Assembly: GCA_902768125.1 (NCBI GenBank)
Contig: CACXKA010000011.1
Location: forward strand, 1-56,580
Origin: an uncultured Bacteroidales bacterium
GTDB taxonomy: Bacteria > Bacteroidota > Bacteroidia > Bacteroidales > Bacteroidaceae
Direction of reading: 5' to 3'
DNA length: 56,580 nt
The notes beneath the pieces are model-generated. The model had not been told where the DNA came from. It saw only the letters and a list, made by a program, of their open reading frames with translations, and did not search any database. Positions 26,335 to 35,047 of this stretch are shown piece by piece. Position 1 is the first letter of the stretch; the number at the start of each line of letters is the position of its first letter. The position numbers and the translations under genes were made by a program.

Positions 26335-27582
26335 TTATTTAGGTCTTACTTGGCCATCACCTTCAATCAACCACTTGTATGTACAAATTTCTTCCAATGC
26401 CATAGGACCACGTGCATGGAGCTTCTGAGTGGAGATACCGATCTCAGCACCCAAGCCAAACTGTGCACCATCCGTGAATGAGGTGGGCACGTTGTGATAG
26501 ACGCAAGCAGCATCCACTTGTGCCATGAATTGGTCGGCTGTGGCACGATTCTCCGTGATGATACACTCTGAGTGTCCGGAACCGAAACGGCGGATATGAC
26601 GGATTGCTTCGTCTGCTGATGTAACGGTCTTGATTGCCATCGTGTAGGACTGGAACTCTGTGCCGTAGCTTTCTTCTGTCGAAGGCTTGAGCATATCAGC
26701 AGGATAGTTGCCATTAAGTACTGCCAATGCTGGTTCGTCAGCAAAAATCAGCACGTTGCTTTCTTTCAATGGAGCACAAATGGCTGGGAGGTCAGCCAGA
26801 CGGTCAGCATGAACCAAAGTGCAGTCGAGGGCGTTGCAAACACTCACACGACGAGTCTTGGCATTGTTGATGATGCGTGCTCCCTTGTCTGTATCACCCT
26901 CCTTATCGAAATAAGCATGACACACACCCGCACCTGTTTCGATGACAGGTACGGAAGCCTCTTGGCGCACAAAGTCGATGAGGCGTTTGCTACCACGAGG
27001 AATCACCAAATCTACATAGCCGTTGGCATGCAGCAACGCACCTGTTGCCTCATGAGTGGCAGGCAAGAGGGTAATGGCGTTCTCATTGATGCCAAACTCT
27101 TTCAACACCTCTTTGATAAGACCGACGATGGCACGATTGCTGTCATCTGCATCCTTTCCTCCTTTCAGAATACAAGCACTTCCAGCCTTCAAACAGAGTG
27201 AGAAGACATCGAAGGTGACATTCGGACGTGCTTCATACACGATGCCGATAACGCCGAATGGTACACTCACTCGCTTGAGGTCGAGTCCGTTGGGAAGCGT
27301 TGTGTGCTTCAACACCTTGCCGAGAGGCGAGGGGAGTGTTGCCACATTACGAGTGTCTCCTGCAATTCCCTCGATACGTTCTTTCGTCAGTTTCAGACGG
27401 TCGTACATAGGGTTGGCAGGATCCATGCGGCTGAGATCTTTAGCGTTGGCTGCCAAAATGGAATCGGTCTCCTGAATGGCTCTGTCAGCCACAGCGAGCA
27501 ACACCTTGTTGATGGTGTCGTTATGGAGGAGTGCGAGGTCAATGCTTGCATCCCTCGATGCTTGGAATATTTCTTCTAACAT
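26335..27582 (-). CDS. proA: Glutamate-5-semialdehyde dehydrogenase
   Basis: This 415-residue NADPH enzyme reduces glutamyl 5-phosphate to glutamate 5-semialdehyde, which cyclises to pyrroline-5-carboxylate on the way to proline. The catalytic Cys is in [15 protein letters not shown]. Other family stretches are [17 protein letters not shown] and [12 protein letters not shown]. It overlaps proB by 7 bases and is the last gene of the activase-proB-proA operon. Confidence 0.96.
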   Translation of the reverse strand: MLEEIFQASRDASIDLALLHNDTINKVLLAVADRAIQETDSILAANAKDLSRMDPANPMYDRLKLTKERIEGIAGDTRNVATLPSPLGKVLKHTTLPNGLDLKRVSVPFGVIGIVYEARPNVTFDVFSLCLKAGSACILKGGKDADDSNRAIVGLIKEVLKEFGINENAITLLPATHEATGALLHANGYVDLVIPRGSKRLIDFVRQEASVPVIETGAGVCHAYFDKEGDTDKGARIINNAKTRRVSVCNALDCTLVHADRLADLPAICAPLKESNVLIFADEPALAVLNGNYPADMLKPSTEESYGTEFQSYTMAIKTVTSADEAIRHIRRFGSGHSECIITENRATADQFMAQVDAACVYHNVPTSFTDGAQFGLGAEIGISTQKLHARGPMALEEICTYKWLIEGDGQVRPK

Positions 27583-28340
27583 AAGAATTCTGTGCAGGGA
27601 GTGTTACCCCTGTCGTTCATGAGTTTAACCAGTATGTCGTCTTTCTTTCCGTTGGCAATGATGACGCTGATGCCAGCGGATGCTGTCTGTGTTGCCACAT
27701 TCGATTTGCTCTGCATGCCACCACGTCCAGCACTTGACTTCTTGTCTTGGATGTATTCATCGAGTGCCTTACCTGGCTCAACGGTGCGGATGAGGCGTGA
27801 TGTGGGTTCTGCTGGGTCGCCTGTGAAGATGCCGTCGATATTGCTCAGGATGATGAGCATCTGCGACTGCGTCATTTTGGCAATGAGCCCAGAGAGTTCA
27901 TCATTGTCGGTGAACATCAGTTCCGTTACCGATACCGTATCGTTCTCATTGACAATGGGTAGGACATTATTCTCCAGCATCACACGCATGCAATTCTCCT
28001 GATTCTTGCGATGATCGGTGTCGGAGAAATTCTCCTTGGTGGTCAGCACTTGTCCTACAGCAATACCGTATTCTCTGAACAGTTCGAAGTATCGGTTGAT
28101 GAGTTTTGCCTGACCTACGGCTGAGAAAAGCTGTCGCTGATCCACCGAGTCGAGGTCGTGTTGAATGTGTTTCAGTTCGCTCCGACCACTTGCCACAGCA
28201 CCCGACGACACAAGGATAACCTCATGCCCTTCGTTGCGCAGACAAGCAATCTGATCCACCAATGCCGACATACGAGTCACATCCAGCGAACCATCTTTGC
28301 GCGTCAACACATTGCTGCCTATTTTGATGGTAAGTCTCAT
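27576..28340 (-). CDS. proB: Glutamate 5-kinase, short form
   Basis: The 254-residue amino-acid kinase phosphorylates glutamate for proline synthesis. [15 protein letters not shown] opens the domain, and [11 protein letters not shown] is the usual GTGGM-like region. It lacks the C-terminal PUA domain of the roughly 367-residue E. coli enzyme, as do many Bacteroidetes ProB proteins. Its start abuts the stop of the activase gene with no gap. Confidence 0.94.
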   Translation of the reverse strand: MRLTIKIGSNVLTRKDGSLDVTRMSALVDQIACLRNEGHEVILVSSGAVASGRSELKHIQHDLDSVDQRQLFSAVGQAKLINRYFELFREYGIAVGQVLTTKENFSDTDHRKNQENCMRVMLENNVLPIVNENDTVSVTELMFTDNDELSGLIAKMTQSQMLIILSNIDGIFTGDPAEPTSRLIRTVEPGKALDEYIQDKKSSAGRGGMQSKSNVATQTASAGISVIIANGKKDDILVKLMNDRGNTPCTEFLC

Positions 28341-29246
28341 TTATCCTCCTATTTTTGTATTTAATCCTTTTCTTTTCATGAGTTCCACTGCCCATTGCTG
28401 CACCTCTGCCGATGGAACTTCCATCCAGATGCCTTCGGGGTTGTATGTGGTGCCCAGTCGCGAGTGCTTGCCAATCCCCACATCATGATACACCAGCAGA
28501 TTCACCACTTCTGGTTGAGTGGGCAAAGAGGCTAAGAACTCTGCCGATGCTGTCAGGTTTTCCTCGTCTGCATTCACTCCCACAATCAGTGGAATACGCA
28601 CCCAGTAAGGATGTCCCATCTTGCTCAGCATCTGAGTGTTTGCGAGTATCTGCTCATTCTTCACTCCTGTGTATCGCTGATGCATCTCACTGTTCATCAT
28701 CTTCAAGTCCACCAGCATCAATTCGCACCGATCTGCCACTCGCTTCACGTTTTCTGGGGAAGCAAACAAGGTTGTGTCCACCGTTCGGTGAAAGCCTCTT
28801 CTCCCCAATTCATCCAGTATCTCACACAGCTCCTCTGCATGCATCAGGGGTTCTCCACCACACAGCGTCACACCTCCTCCGCTTTCTTCCATCACCTGCC
28901 GTTCTTTCTCCACCACCTGCATCAACTCTTCCATCTTCCATTCCTTACCCGCCATTTCCAAAGCGAGGGTGGGGCAAGCATCTGCACATTTCCCACAAGC
29001 CACACAATGTCCCAAGTCCTTGATACCCTCTTGGGTTAACACTAAATTCTTCTGCGGACAGGCTTCCACACAGCTTTGGCAACCCATGCACTTCTTCTTG
29101 GTGTACATCTTTACAGCCTCCTCGGAGAACCCTTCGGGGTTGTGACACCATACACATCTCAACGGACATCCCTTCATAAAAATGGTCGTCCTGATGCCTG
29201 GCCCGTCATTGAGCGCAAACCTCTTGATGTCGAAGAGAAGTGCCAT
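28341..29246 (-). CDS. Glycyl radical enzyme activase
   Basis: This 301-residue radical SAM enzyme installs the glycyl radical on a partner enzyme. The SAM cluster cysteines are C27, C31 and C34 (KGCPLRCVWCHNPEG). Two inserted ferredoxin-type sites follow (CMGCQSCVEACP and HCVACGKCADACP), as in activases of dehydratase-type glycyl radical enzymes rather than the short PflA. The partner is the adjacent upstream gene. It has its own promoter and is in one unit with proB and proA. Confidence 0.93.
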   Translation of the reverse strand: MALLFDIKRFALNDGPGIRTTIFMKGCPLRCVWCHNPEGFSEEAVKMYTKKKCMGCQSCVEACPQKNLVLTQEGIKDLGHCVACGKCADACPTLALEMAGKEWKMEELMQVVEKERQVMEESGGGVTLCGGEPLMHAEELCEILDELGRRGFHRTVDTTLFASPENVKRVADRCELMLVDLKMMNSEMHQRYTGVKNEQILANTQMLSKMGHPYWVRIPLIVGVNADEENLTASAEFLASLPTQPEVVNLLVYHDVGIGKHSRLGTTYNPEGIWMEVPSAEVQQWAVELMKRKGLNTKIGG

Positions 29247-29266
29247 GCTGTTCCTTTAATCGACTG

Positions 29267-29298
29267 CAAAGGTACGATTAAGTGAGAGAAATACCAAA
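29267..29298 (-). promoter_or_regulatory. Promoter of activase-proB-proA
   Basis: On the minus strand TTTG (29295-29298), 20 bases, TACCTTTG (29267-29274) form a perfect promoter 20 bases before the activase start, separating its expression from the upstream glycyl radical gene. Confidence 0.8.
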
Positions 29299-29352
29299 TT
29301 TATTTGAGTATTTCCGAACGTGAGTACCTTCGACGAAGTCAACGGTAATGAA

Positions 29353-29385
29353 AAGTTGAGAGTTAAGAGTTAAGAGTTGAGAGTT
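29353..29385. repeat. Heptamer repeat after the glycyl radical gene
   Basis: About four units of GAGAGTT and AAGAGTT lie in the gap between the glycyl radical enzyme and its activase, ending in a run of seven T on the plus strand. Confidence 0.65.
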
Positions 29386-29412
29386 TTTTTCAAAAAGCTA
29401 CTTCCTTCTTTC

Positions 29413-31851
29413 CTAAAACTCATCGTTTTCTGTCCTTGCTATAATCTCGTTCTGCAACTGTTCGGTCATATCGTTGAAGTAGTCGGAGTAGCCAGCCACA
29501 CGCACAAGTAGGTCTTTATAGTCCTCTGGATGCTCTTGGGCATCAAGCAGGGTTTGAGTGTCCACGATGTTGAACTGGATGTGGTGTCCTCCCATATTGA
29601 AGTAGGTGCGGATGAGGGAGACGAGTTTGCGCAAGTCTTCATCCCGTCTGAAGAGTGAGGGAACAAAACGAACATTCAGCAAGGTGCCTCCCGATTGGGT
29701 TTGGTCGAGCTTGCCAAGCGACTTGATGACAGCCGTCGGACCGTGTGTGTCAGCACCATGTGCTGGTGATGTTCCGTCGCTGATGGCAAAGTGAGCCAAA
29801 CGCCCATTGACCGATGCACCACACACCGAACCGAAGTAGTTGTGGCAAGTGGTTGAGAGCATATTGAGCTGCGTCTTGCCGCCACGCGTGTTGGGATGCC
29901 CTTCGATAGCTTCCACGAGGTCATTATACACCTTCACGGCAATGCTGTCGGCATAGTCATCATCATTCCCGAAGAAAGGAGTGCGGTTGAGGATGAACTG
30001 CCTCATTTTCTCGTTACCTTCAAAGTTCTTGCTGACCGATTCGAGCAGCTCGTCCATCGTGAACTTCTTGTCTTCGAAAACGTGCTTCTTCAGCGTTGCC
30101 AAACAGTCGGTGATGGTGCCGAGACCCGTACATTGGATATAGGTGGTGTTGTATCTTGCCCCACCGCTGTAATAATCACGTCCACGGGTGATGCAATCGT
30201 CGATGAAGAGTGACAGGAACGTGGCTGGTGCATAGAGCGAGAACATGCGCTCGATGTAGTTGTTCACCGCCAGTTTCAGGTTGACGAAATACACCATCTG
30301 TTGATGATAGGCGTTGTAGAGTTGCTCATAGGAAGTGAACGTGCGGGGATCACCCGTTTCCAATCCCAACTTTTTGCCCGTCATCGGGTCAATGCCGTTG
30401 TTGAGGGTGATTTCCAGAATCTTGGGAGTGTTCAGATACCCTGTGAGGATATAGGCTTCCTTGCCAAAGGCACCCACTTCTATGCAACCCGAACAACCTC
30501 CTTCATTGGCATCCTCCTGTGTCTTTCCTTGACGAACGAGTTCCTTCGTGTAGGTGTCAGGATTGAAGACAGAAGGGTAGCCGTGACCCTGACGAATCAC
30601 TTTGGCTCCAGCCATCACAAACTCGTCGGGGGTGACCTTGCTCACATGGATGCTCAAACCTGGCTGCAACTCATGCAGTTCCTCCTGTACCTCCAGAATG
30701 ATATAGGAAAGCTCGTTCACTGCATTGTTGCCATTCTTGTCGATGCCGCCGATGTTGATGTTGGTGAAGTCGTTGTAGGTGCCGCTCTCCAACGCCGTGA
30801 TGCCCACTTTCGGAGGGGCAGGCTGGTTGTTGAACTTAATCCAGAAGCAGGAAATCAGTTCCTTCGCTTTTTCGCGGGTTAATGTGCCGTCAGCCAGTCC
30901 TTTCTGGTAGAACGGATAGAGGTGCTGGTCGATGTGTCCTGGATTCATGCAATCCCAACCATTCAGTTCGGTGACCGTTCCGAGGTGAACAAACCAGTAC
31001 ATTTGTATGGCTTCCTGCATATCGCGTGGGGCATGGGCAGGAACCCAACGACACACCTCGGCAATCTTCAACAGTTCTGCTTTTCGTTGCGGATTCGTCT
31101 CTTCGGCTGCCATTTTCTCAGCCAATTCAGCATGACGCTCTGCAAACAGGATGGCAGCATCACAGCTGATGTCCATCGCTTGCAGTTCCTGTTGCTTGTC
31201 AGTTGCTTCGGGGTCATTGATGAAATCGAGTTCGCTGAGTGTTTGGGCAATGAGTGCCTTGCAATCAAGCAAGCCACGTTGGTACATCTTTCCGTCCATT
31301 GCCGTATGGCCACCTGCACGTTGCTCCATGAACTCCGTGAACACACCTGCATGATAAGCCTCTTCCCACTCCTTGCTCACGTGACTGAAGATGCGTTCAC
31401 GCTGAGTGCGCCCTTGCCAATAGGGGATGACCTCTCGTTCGTACCTGTCGATGTCCTCCTGCGAGATGAGGTAGGGCTGCAATTCGCGGTCGTTGAGTGT
31501 GTGGAGGTCCTCCACAGTATGGCAAGTTAACTCTGGGAAGGTGGGCACCGCCTTGGGCATAGGACCGCGTTCCCCCACAATCAGTTCATCCTCGCCGATG
31601 TAGATGGTCTTCTTCTTGCAAATCTCATAGAAGTTTTGGGCACGGAGGATGCAGTTCGGCATCTTGCCGTAGTTCTCCTTGTAGAATGCCGTTTCGATGA
31701 GTGCGCGTTCGATGGTCAACGTGGTGGGCGTGTCGATGCTCTGTTGGTGCAGACGCTTCACGCGGTCGTTCATTCCTCCCTCATTCTCAGGGTACTGTAA
31801 AGCATGATTCATTTTACTATGTGGTGCACGCATGGCGGTGGTTTTTCCCAT
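29413..31851 (-). CDS. hypD: Glycyl radical dehydratase, likely trans-4-hydroxy-L-proline dehydratase
   Basis: The protein closely follows my recollection of the HypD family: MEQRAGGHT, IKFNNQPAPPKVGIT, the thiyl Cys in GGCSGCIEVGAFGKEAY and the glycyl radical loop VRVAGYSDYFND near the C-terminus. HypD removes water from trans-4-hydroxy-L-proline to give pyrroline-5-carboxylate. The frame is open upstream to 31992, but the promoter box at 31885 excludes that start. The Met at 31851 is the first usable one. The Met at 31773 (MNDRVKRL) would give 786 residues, the family length, with the Cys at 430 and the Gly at 761. Its activase and the proline genes proB and proA follow, which fits the pyrroline-5-carboxylate product. 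Confidence 0.82.
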   Translation of the reverse strand: MGKTTAMRAPHSKMNHALQYPENEGGMNDRVKRLHQQSIDTPTTLTIERALIETAFYKENYGKMPNCILRAQNFYEICKKKTIYIGEDELIVGERGPMPKAVPTFPELTCHTVEDLHTLNDRELQPYLISQEDIDRYEREVIPYWQGRTQRERIFSHVSKEWEEAYHAGVFTEFMEQRAGGHTAMDGKMYQRGLLDCKALIAQTLSELDFINDPEATDKQQELQAMDISCDAAILFAERHAELAEKMAAEETNPQRKAELLKIAEVCRWVPAHAPRDMQEAIQMYWFVHLGTVTELNGWDCMNPGHIDQHLYPFYQKGLADGTLTREKAKELISCFWIKFNNQPAPPKVGITALESGTYNDFTNINIGGIDKNGNNAVNELSYIILEVQEELHELQPGLSIHVSKVTPDEFVMAGAKVIRQGHGYPSVFNPDTYTKELVRQGKTQEDANEGGCSGCIEVGAFGKEAYILTGYLNTPKILEITLNNGIDPMTGKKLGLETGDPRTFTSYEQLYNAYHQQMVYFVNLKLAVNNYIERMFSLYAPATFLSLFIDDCITRGRDYYSGGARYNTTYIQCTGLGTITDCLATLKKHVFEDKKFTMDELLESVSKNFEGNEKMRQFILNRTPFFGNDDDYADSIAVKVYNDLVEAIEGHPNTRGGKTQLNMLSTTCHNYFGSVCGASVNGRLAHFAISDGTSPAHGADTHGPTAVIKSLGKLDQTQSGGTLLNVRFVPSLFRRDEDLRKLVSLIRTYFNMGGHHIQFNIVDTQTLLDAQEHPEDYKDLLVRVAGYSDYFNDMTEQLQNEIIARTENDEF

Positions 31852-31884
31852 ATCGTAAGTTTGAAAAGTTGTGCAACAAGCATG

Positions 31885-31892
31885 CAAAGGTA
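31885..31892 (-). promoter_or_regulatory. Promoter -7 box of the glycyl radical gene
   Basis: TACCTTTG on the minus strand matches TAnnTTTG. No clear TTTG stands at the usual spacing. The predicted start near 31878 leaves a 27-base leader to the Met at 31851. Confidence 0.5.
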
Positions 31893-31933
31893 GCAAAAAT
31901 CTATGTATCGGAAAGAAGTTCCTGCAACAAAAG

Positions 31934-31965
31934 TTTGGTGAATCGTATAAATCTCTGTATCTTTG
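31934..31965 (+). promoter_or_regulatory. Promoter of trxB-dsbD
   Basis: TTTG (31934-31937), 20 bases, TATCTTTG (31958-31965) form a perfect promoter 31 bases before trxB. Confidence 0.8.
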
Positions 31966-31996
31966 CACATCTTTATGAACAAATAACGACAAACTT

Positions 31997-32944
31997 ATGG
32001 CATTAAAGACATTGATTATAGGAAGTGGTCCTGCGGGTTACACAGCAGCGATTTACGCTTCAAGAAGTTCGTTGGAGCCAGTGCTCTACGAGGGATTGCA
32101 ACCTGGTGGACAACTGACCCAGACAACTGAGATTGAGAATTTCCCGGGTTACCCTAATGGTATCACGGGTGTGGAGTTGATGGATGACCTTCGCAAGCAG
32201 GCAGAACGTCTGGGAACAGACATTCGCTTTGGTATGATCACGAAGGTGGAGCTCTCGAAGGATGGTTCTGCTCCCCACAAAGTGACGACAGATGATGGTA
32301 CGGTGCTGGAAGCTCACACGCTGATTATTGCCACAGGTGCCTCCGCCAAATATTTAGGTCTTTCCGATGAGACGAAATATGCAGGACAGGGTGTCTCTGC
32401 TTGTGCCACTTGTGACGGCTTCTTCTATCGCAAGAAGGTGGTGGCAGTCGTGGGTGGTGGTGACACCGCTTGCGAAGAGGCACAGTACTTGGCGAGCCTT
32501 GCCAAGAAAGTCTATATGATTGTGCGTCGTGATGTGTTGCGTGCTTCTGATGCGATGCAAAAGAAGGTGAAGGAGGCGGAGAACATCGAGATTCTCTGGA
32601 ACACGCAGACGGAAGGACTGTATGGCGAGAATGGTGTGGAAGGTGCCCATTTGGTGGAGAACAAGGGCAAGGACGCTGAGCGTCGCTACGACCTTCCTAT
32701 TGACGGTTTCTTCTTGGCGATTGGTCACCATCCTAACAGCGAGGTGTTCCGTCCCGATGTGGAGGTGGATGAGCAGGGTTACATCAAGGTGCAGCATCCT
32801 ACTGCTGCCACGAACATCCCTGGTGTGTTTGCAGCAGGCGATGTGGCTGACCCCTTGTATCGTCAGGCGATTAGTGCGGCAGGAAGTGGTTGCCATGCAG
32901 CCATTGATGCATTACATTACTTACAGGAAAAGAACATCGTATGA
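31997..32944 (+). CDS. trxB: Thioredoxin-disulfide reductase
   Basis: This 315-residue flavoprotein passes electrons from NADPH to thioredoxin. The FAD loop is IGSGPAGYTAAIYASR, the redox pair is C136/C139 (CATC) and the NADPH loop is VVGGGDTACEEA. Its stop overlaps the start of dsbD by 4 bases (ATGA), so the two are translationally coupled. Together they form a route moving reducing power from the cytoplasm to the periplasm. Confidence 0.96.
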   Translation: MALKTLIIGSGPAGYTAAIYASRSSLEPVLYEGLQPGGQLTQTTEIENFPGYPNGITGVELMDDLRKQAERLGTDIRFGMITKVELSKDGSAPHKVTTDDGTVLEAHTLIIATGASAKYLGLSDETKYAGQGVSACATCDGFFYRKKVVAVVGGGDTACEEAQYLASLAKKVYMIVRRDVLRASDAMQKKVKEAENIEILWNTQTEGLYGENGVEGAHLVENKGKDAERRYDLPIDGFFLAIGHHPNSEVFRPDVEVDEQGYIKVQHPTAATNIPGVFAAGDVADPLYRQAISAAGSGCHAAIDALHYLQEKNIV

Positions 32945-35013
32945 GAAGACTTTTTGCAATTTTGTTGACCCTCTGCTGTATGGGCGTGGCTTGTGCTCAG
33001 ATGGCAAAGCCTGTCAAGGTGACTTCGTCCTTCAAGATGACTTCGAAAGACGAAGGTGTCCTCACGTTTGTGGCGACTATCGATAACGGATGGCACATGT
33101 ACAGCACAGAAGACGTGGATGGTCCTACCCCTACCACCCTGACGGTGGAGAAGATTTCTGGAGCCCAGTTGGAGGGTGCTTTAACCCATCCAAGTGCGCC
33201 CATCAAAAAGTATGAGGAGATGTTTGGCACAGACGTGTATTACTTCGAAAAGACTGCCACCTTCACCCAGAAAATCAAATTCTTGGGAGGCAAGTACGTG
33301 GTGGAAGGTTATCTGCGTTATGGTGCCTGCAACGACCAAAACTGCACGCCTCCCACATCGGTGGAGTTCAAGATCAATGGAGAAGTAACCTTGCCTCAAG
33401 CTCAGGACGAGGCAAAGAAAGAAGAGGTGTCAGAAGAAGTCCTTGAGGAGCCGCTGGCTGCCAGCGATTCTGTGAGTGAAGAGCCTGCTACAGTTCCTGT
33501 GGCAGTTTCTTCGTCTATTTGGGCACCCGTCACCGACCAGCTTTCCGCTTTCGACGAAGGGGGCAACAGCGACACCTCCAACACCTCCCTGTGGCAAATC
33601 TTTCTCTTGGGATTGGCAGGCGGTCTGATTGCGCTGGTCACACCCTGTGTGTGGCCTATCATCCCCATGACCGTGTCTTTTTTCCTCAAACGAGGCACGA
33701 CCAAGAAATCCACAGAAGAGGAGAAGGCTGCTGCAAAGAAACGGGGTATCCGTGACGCCATTCTCTATGGTATCAGCATCATCGTGATTTATGTGACACT
33801 CGGATTGGCCATCACAGCCATCTTTGGGGCTTCAGCCCTTAACGACTTGGCGACCAATGCCGTGTTCAATATCCTCTTCTTCCTCATGCTGCTCATCTTC
33901 GGTATCTCCTTCATCGGCGGTTTCGAGATCACGCTGCCTTCGAAGTGGAATACGGCTGTTGATAACAAAGCCAACAGCACCACAGGACTGCTCAGCATCT
34001 TCCTGATGGCATTCACGCTGGTGTTGGTCAGCTTCTCCTGCACAGGTCCCATCATCGGATTCCTCTTGGTGCAGGTGGTCACTTCCAGCATTGTAGGTCC
34101 AGTCATTGGCATGCTCGGATTCGCGATTGCGTTGGCATTGCCTTTCACGCTTTTTGCTCTCTTCCCCCAGTGGTTGAATGCTGCGCCGAAGAGTGGCAAT
34201 TGGATGAATGTGGTGAAGGTGACGCTGGGCTTCGTCGAACTCGCGTTTGCCCTCAAGTTCTTCTCGGTGGCAGACCTTGCCTATGGTTGGGGATTGCTCG
34301 ACCGCGAAGTGTTCCTCTCGCTCTGGATTATCCTGGCGGCACTCTTGGGTGCTTACCTCATTGGTTGGATTCGCTTCCCACACGATGAAGAGGAATACGA
34401 CGAGATGGGCAATGTGGTCATGCATCCCAAGACCTCCATTCCTCGTTTCTTCATGGCGCTCATCTCCTTCGCCTTTGCCATCTATATGGTGCCAGGCTTG
34501 TGGGGTGCGCCGCTCAAGGCGGTCAGTGCCTTTGCGCCACCGATGAAGACGCAGGACTTCAACCTCGCTCCTGAACAGGAGGTCAAGCCCATGTTCACCG
34601 ACTACGAAGAGGGTATGACCTATGCGAAAGCCCACAACCTGCCTGTCATGATAGACTTCACGGGCTATGGCTGTGTGAACTGCCGCAAGATGGAGGCTGC
34701 CGTGTTCACCGATCCCACAGTGGCAGACATCATGACCAACAAATATGTGCTCATTCAGCTCTATGTGGACGAGAAGACCAACCTGTCCGAACCGATGCTG
34801 GTGAGCGACAATGGTACGGAACGCAAGCTCCGCACGGTGGGCGACCGATGGAGCTACCTCCAGTCGCAGAAGTTTGGCGCCACCGCCCAACCTTTCTATG
34901 TATTGCTCGACAACGACGGCAACCCGCTCGAAAAGAGCTACTCCTACGACGAGGACATCCCCAAGTTCCTCGACTGGCTCAACAGCGGCTTGTCACGCTA
35001 TAACAATCTCTAA
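32941..35013 (+). CDS. dsbD: Thiol:disulfide interchange protein DsbD
   Basis: The 690-residue protein has a signal peptide (MRRLFAILLTLCCMGVACAQ), a periplasmic N-terminal domain to about residue 165, an eight-helix membrane domain with cysteines 236 (TPCVWP) and 367 (SFSCTGP), and a C-terminal thioredoxin domain with C578/C581 (YGCVNC). It carries electrons from cytoplasmic thioredoxin to periplasmic substrates. An acidic Glu/Ser-rich linker near residues 155-190 joins the N-terminal and membrane parts. Confidence 0.95.
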   Translation: MRRLFAILLTLCCMGVACAQMAKPVKVTSSFKMTSKDEGVLTFVATIDNGWHMYSTEDVDGPTPTTLTVEKISGAQLEGALTHPSAPIKKYEEMFGTDVYYFEKTATFTQKIKFLGGKYVVEGYLRYGACNDQNCTPPTSVEFKINGEVTLPQAQDEAKKEEVSEEVLEEPLAASDSVSEEPATVPVAVSSSIWAPVTDQLSAFDEGGNSDTSNTSLWQIFLLGLAGGLIALVTPCVWPIIPMTVSFFLKRGTTKKSTEEEKAAAKKRGIRDAILYGISIIVIYVTLGLAITAIFGASALNDLATNAVFNILFFLMLLIFGISFIGGFEITLPSKWNTAVDNKANSTTGLLSIFLMAFTLVLVSFSCTGPIIGFLLVQVVTSSIVGPVIGMLGFAIALALPFTLFALFPQWLNAAPKSGNWMNVVKVTLGFVELAFALKFFSVADLAYGWGLLDREVFLSLWIILAALLGAYLIGWIRFPHDEEEYDEMGNVVMHPKTSIPRFFMALISFAFAIYMVPGLWGAPLKAVSAFAPPMKTQDFNLAPEQEVKPMFTDYEEGMTYAKAHNLPVMIDFTGYGCVNCRKMEAAVFTDPTVADIMTNKYVLIQLYVDEKTNLSEPMLVSDNGTERKLRTVGDRWSYLQSQKFGATAQPFYVLLDNDGNPLEKSYSYDEDIPKFLDWLNSGLSRYNNL

Positions 35014-35043
35014 ACCTCAAATCTCAAACCTCAAACCTCAAAC
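35014..35043. repeat. Heptamer repeat between dsbD and the HerA-type gene
   Basis: Four units of CTCAAAT/CTCAAAC begin at the dsbD stop and end 4 bases before the next ATG. The array forms nearly the whole gap. Confidence 0.75.
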
Positions 35044-35047
35044 CAAT

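Noticed and set aside
31852-31992. N-terminal extension of the glycyl radical enzyme
   Set aside because: It would overlap the promoter box at 31885 and encodes a Cys/His/Phe-rich stretch unlike the family.
34811-35047. Upstream extension of the HerA-type gene into dsbD
   Set aside because: This part overlaps the conserved thioredoxin domain of dsbD in another frame, and the repeat array is inside it; the ATG at 35048 fits the family.
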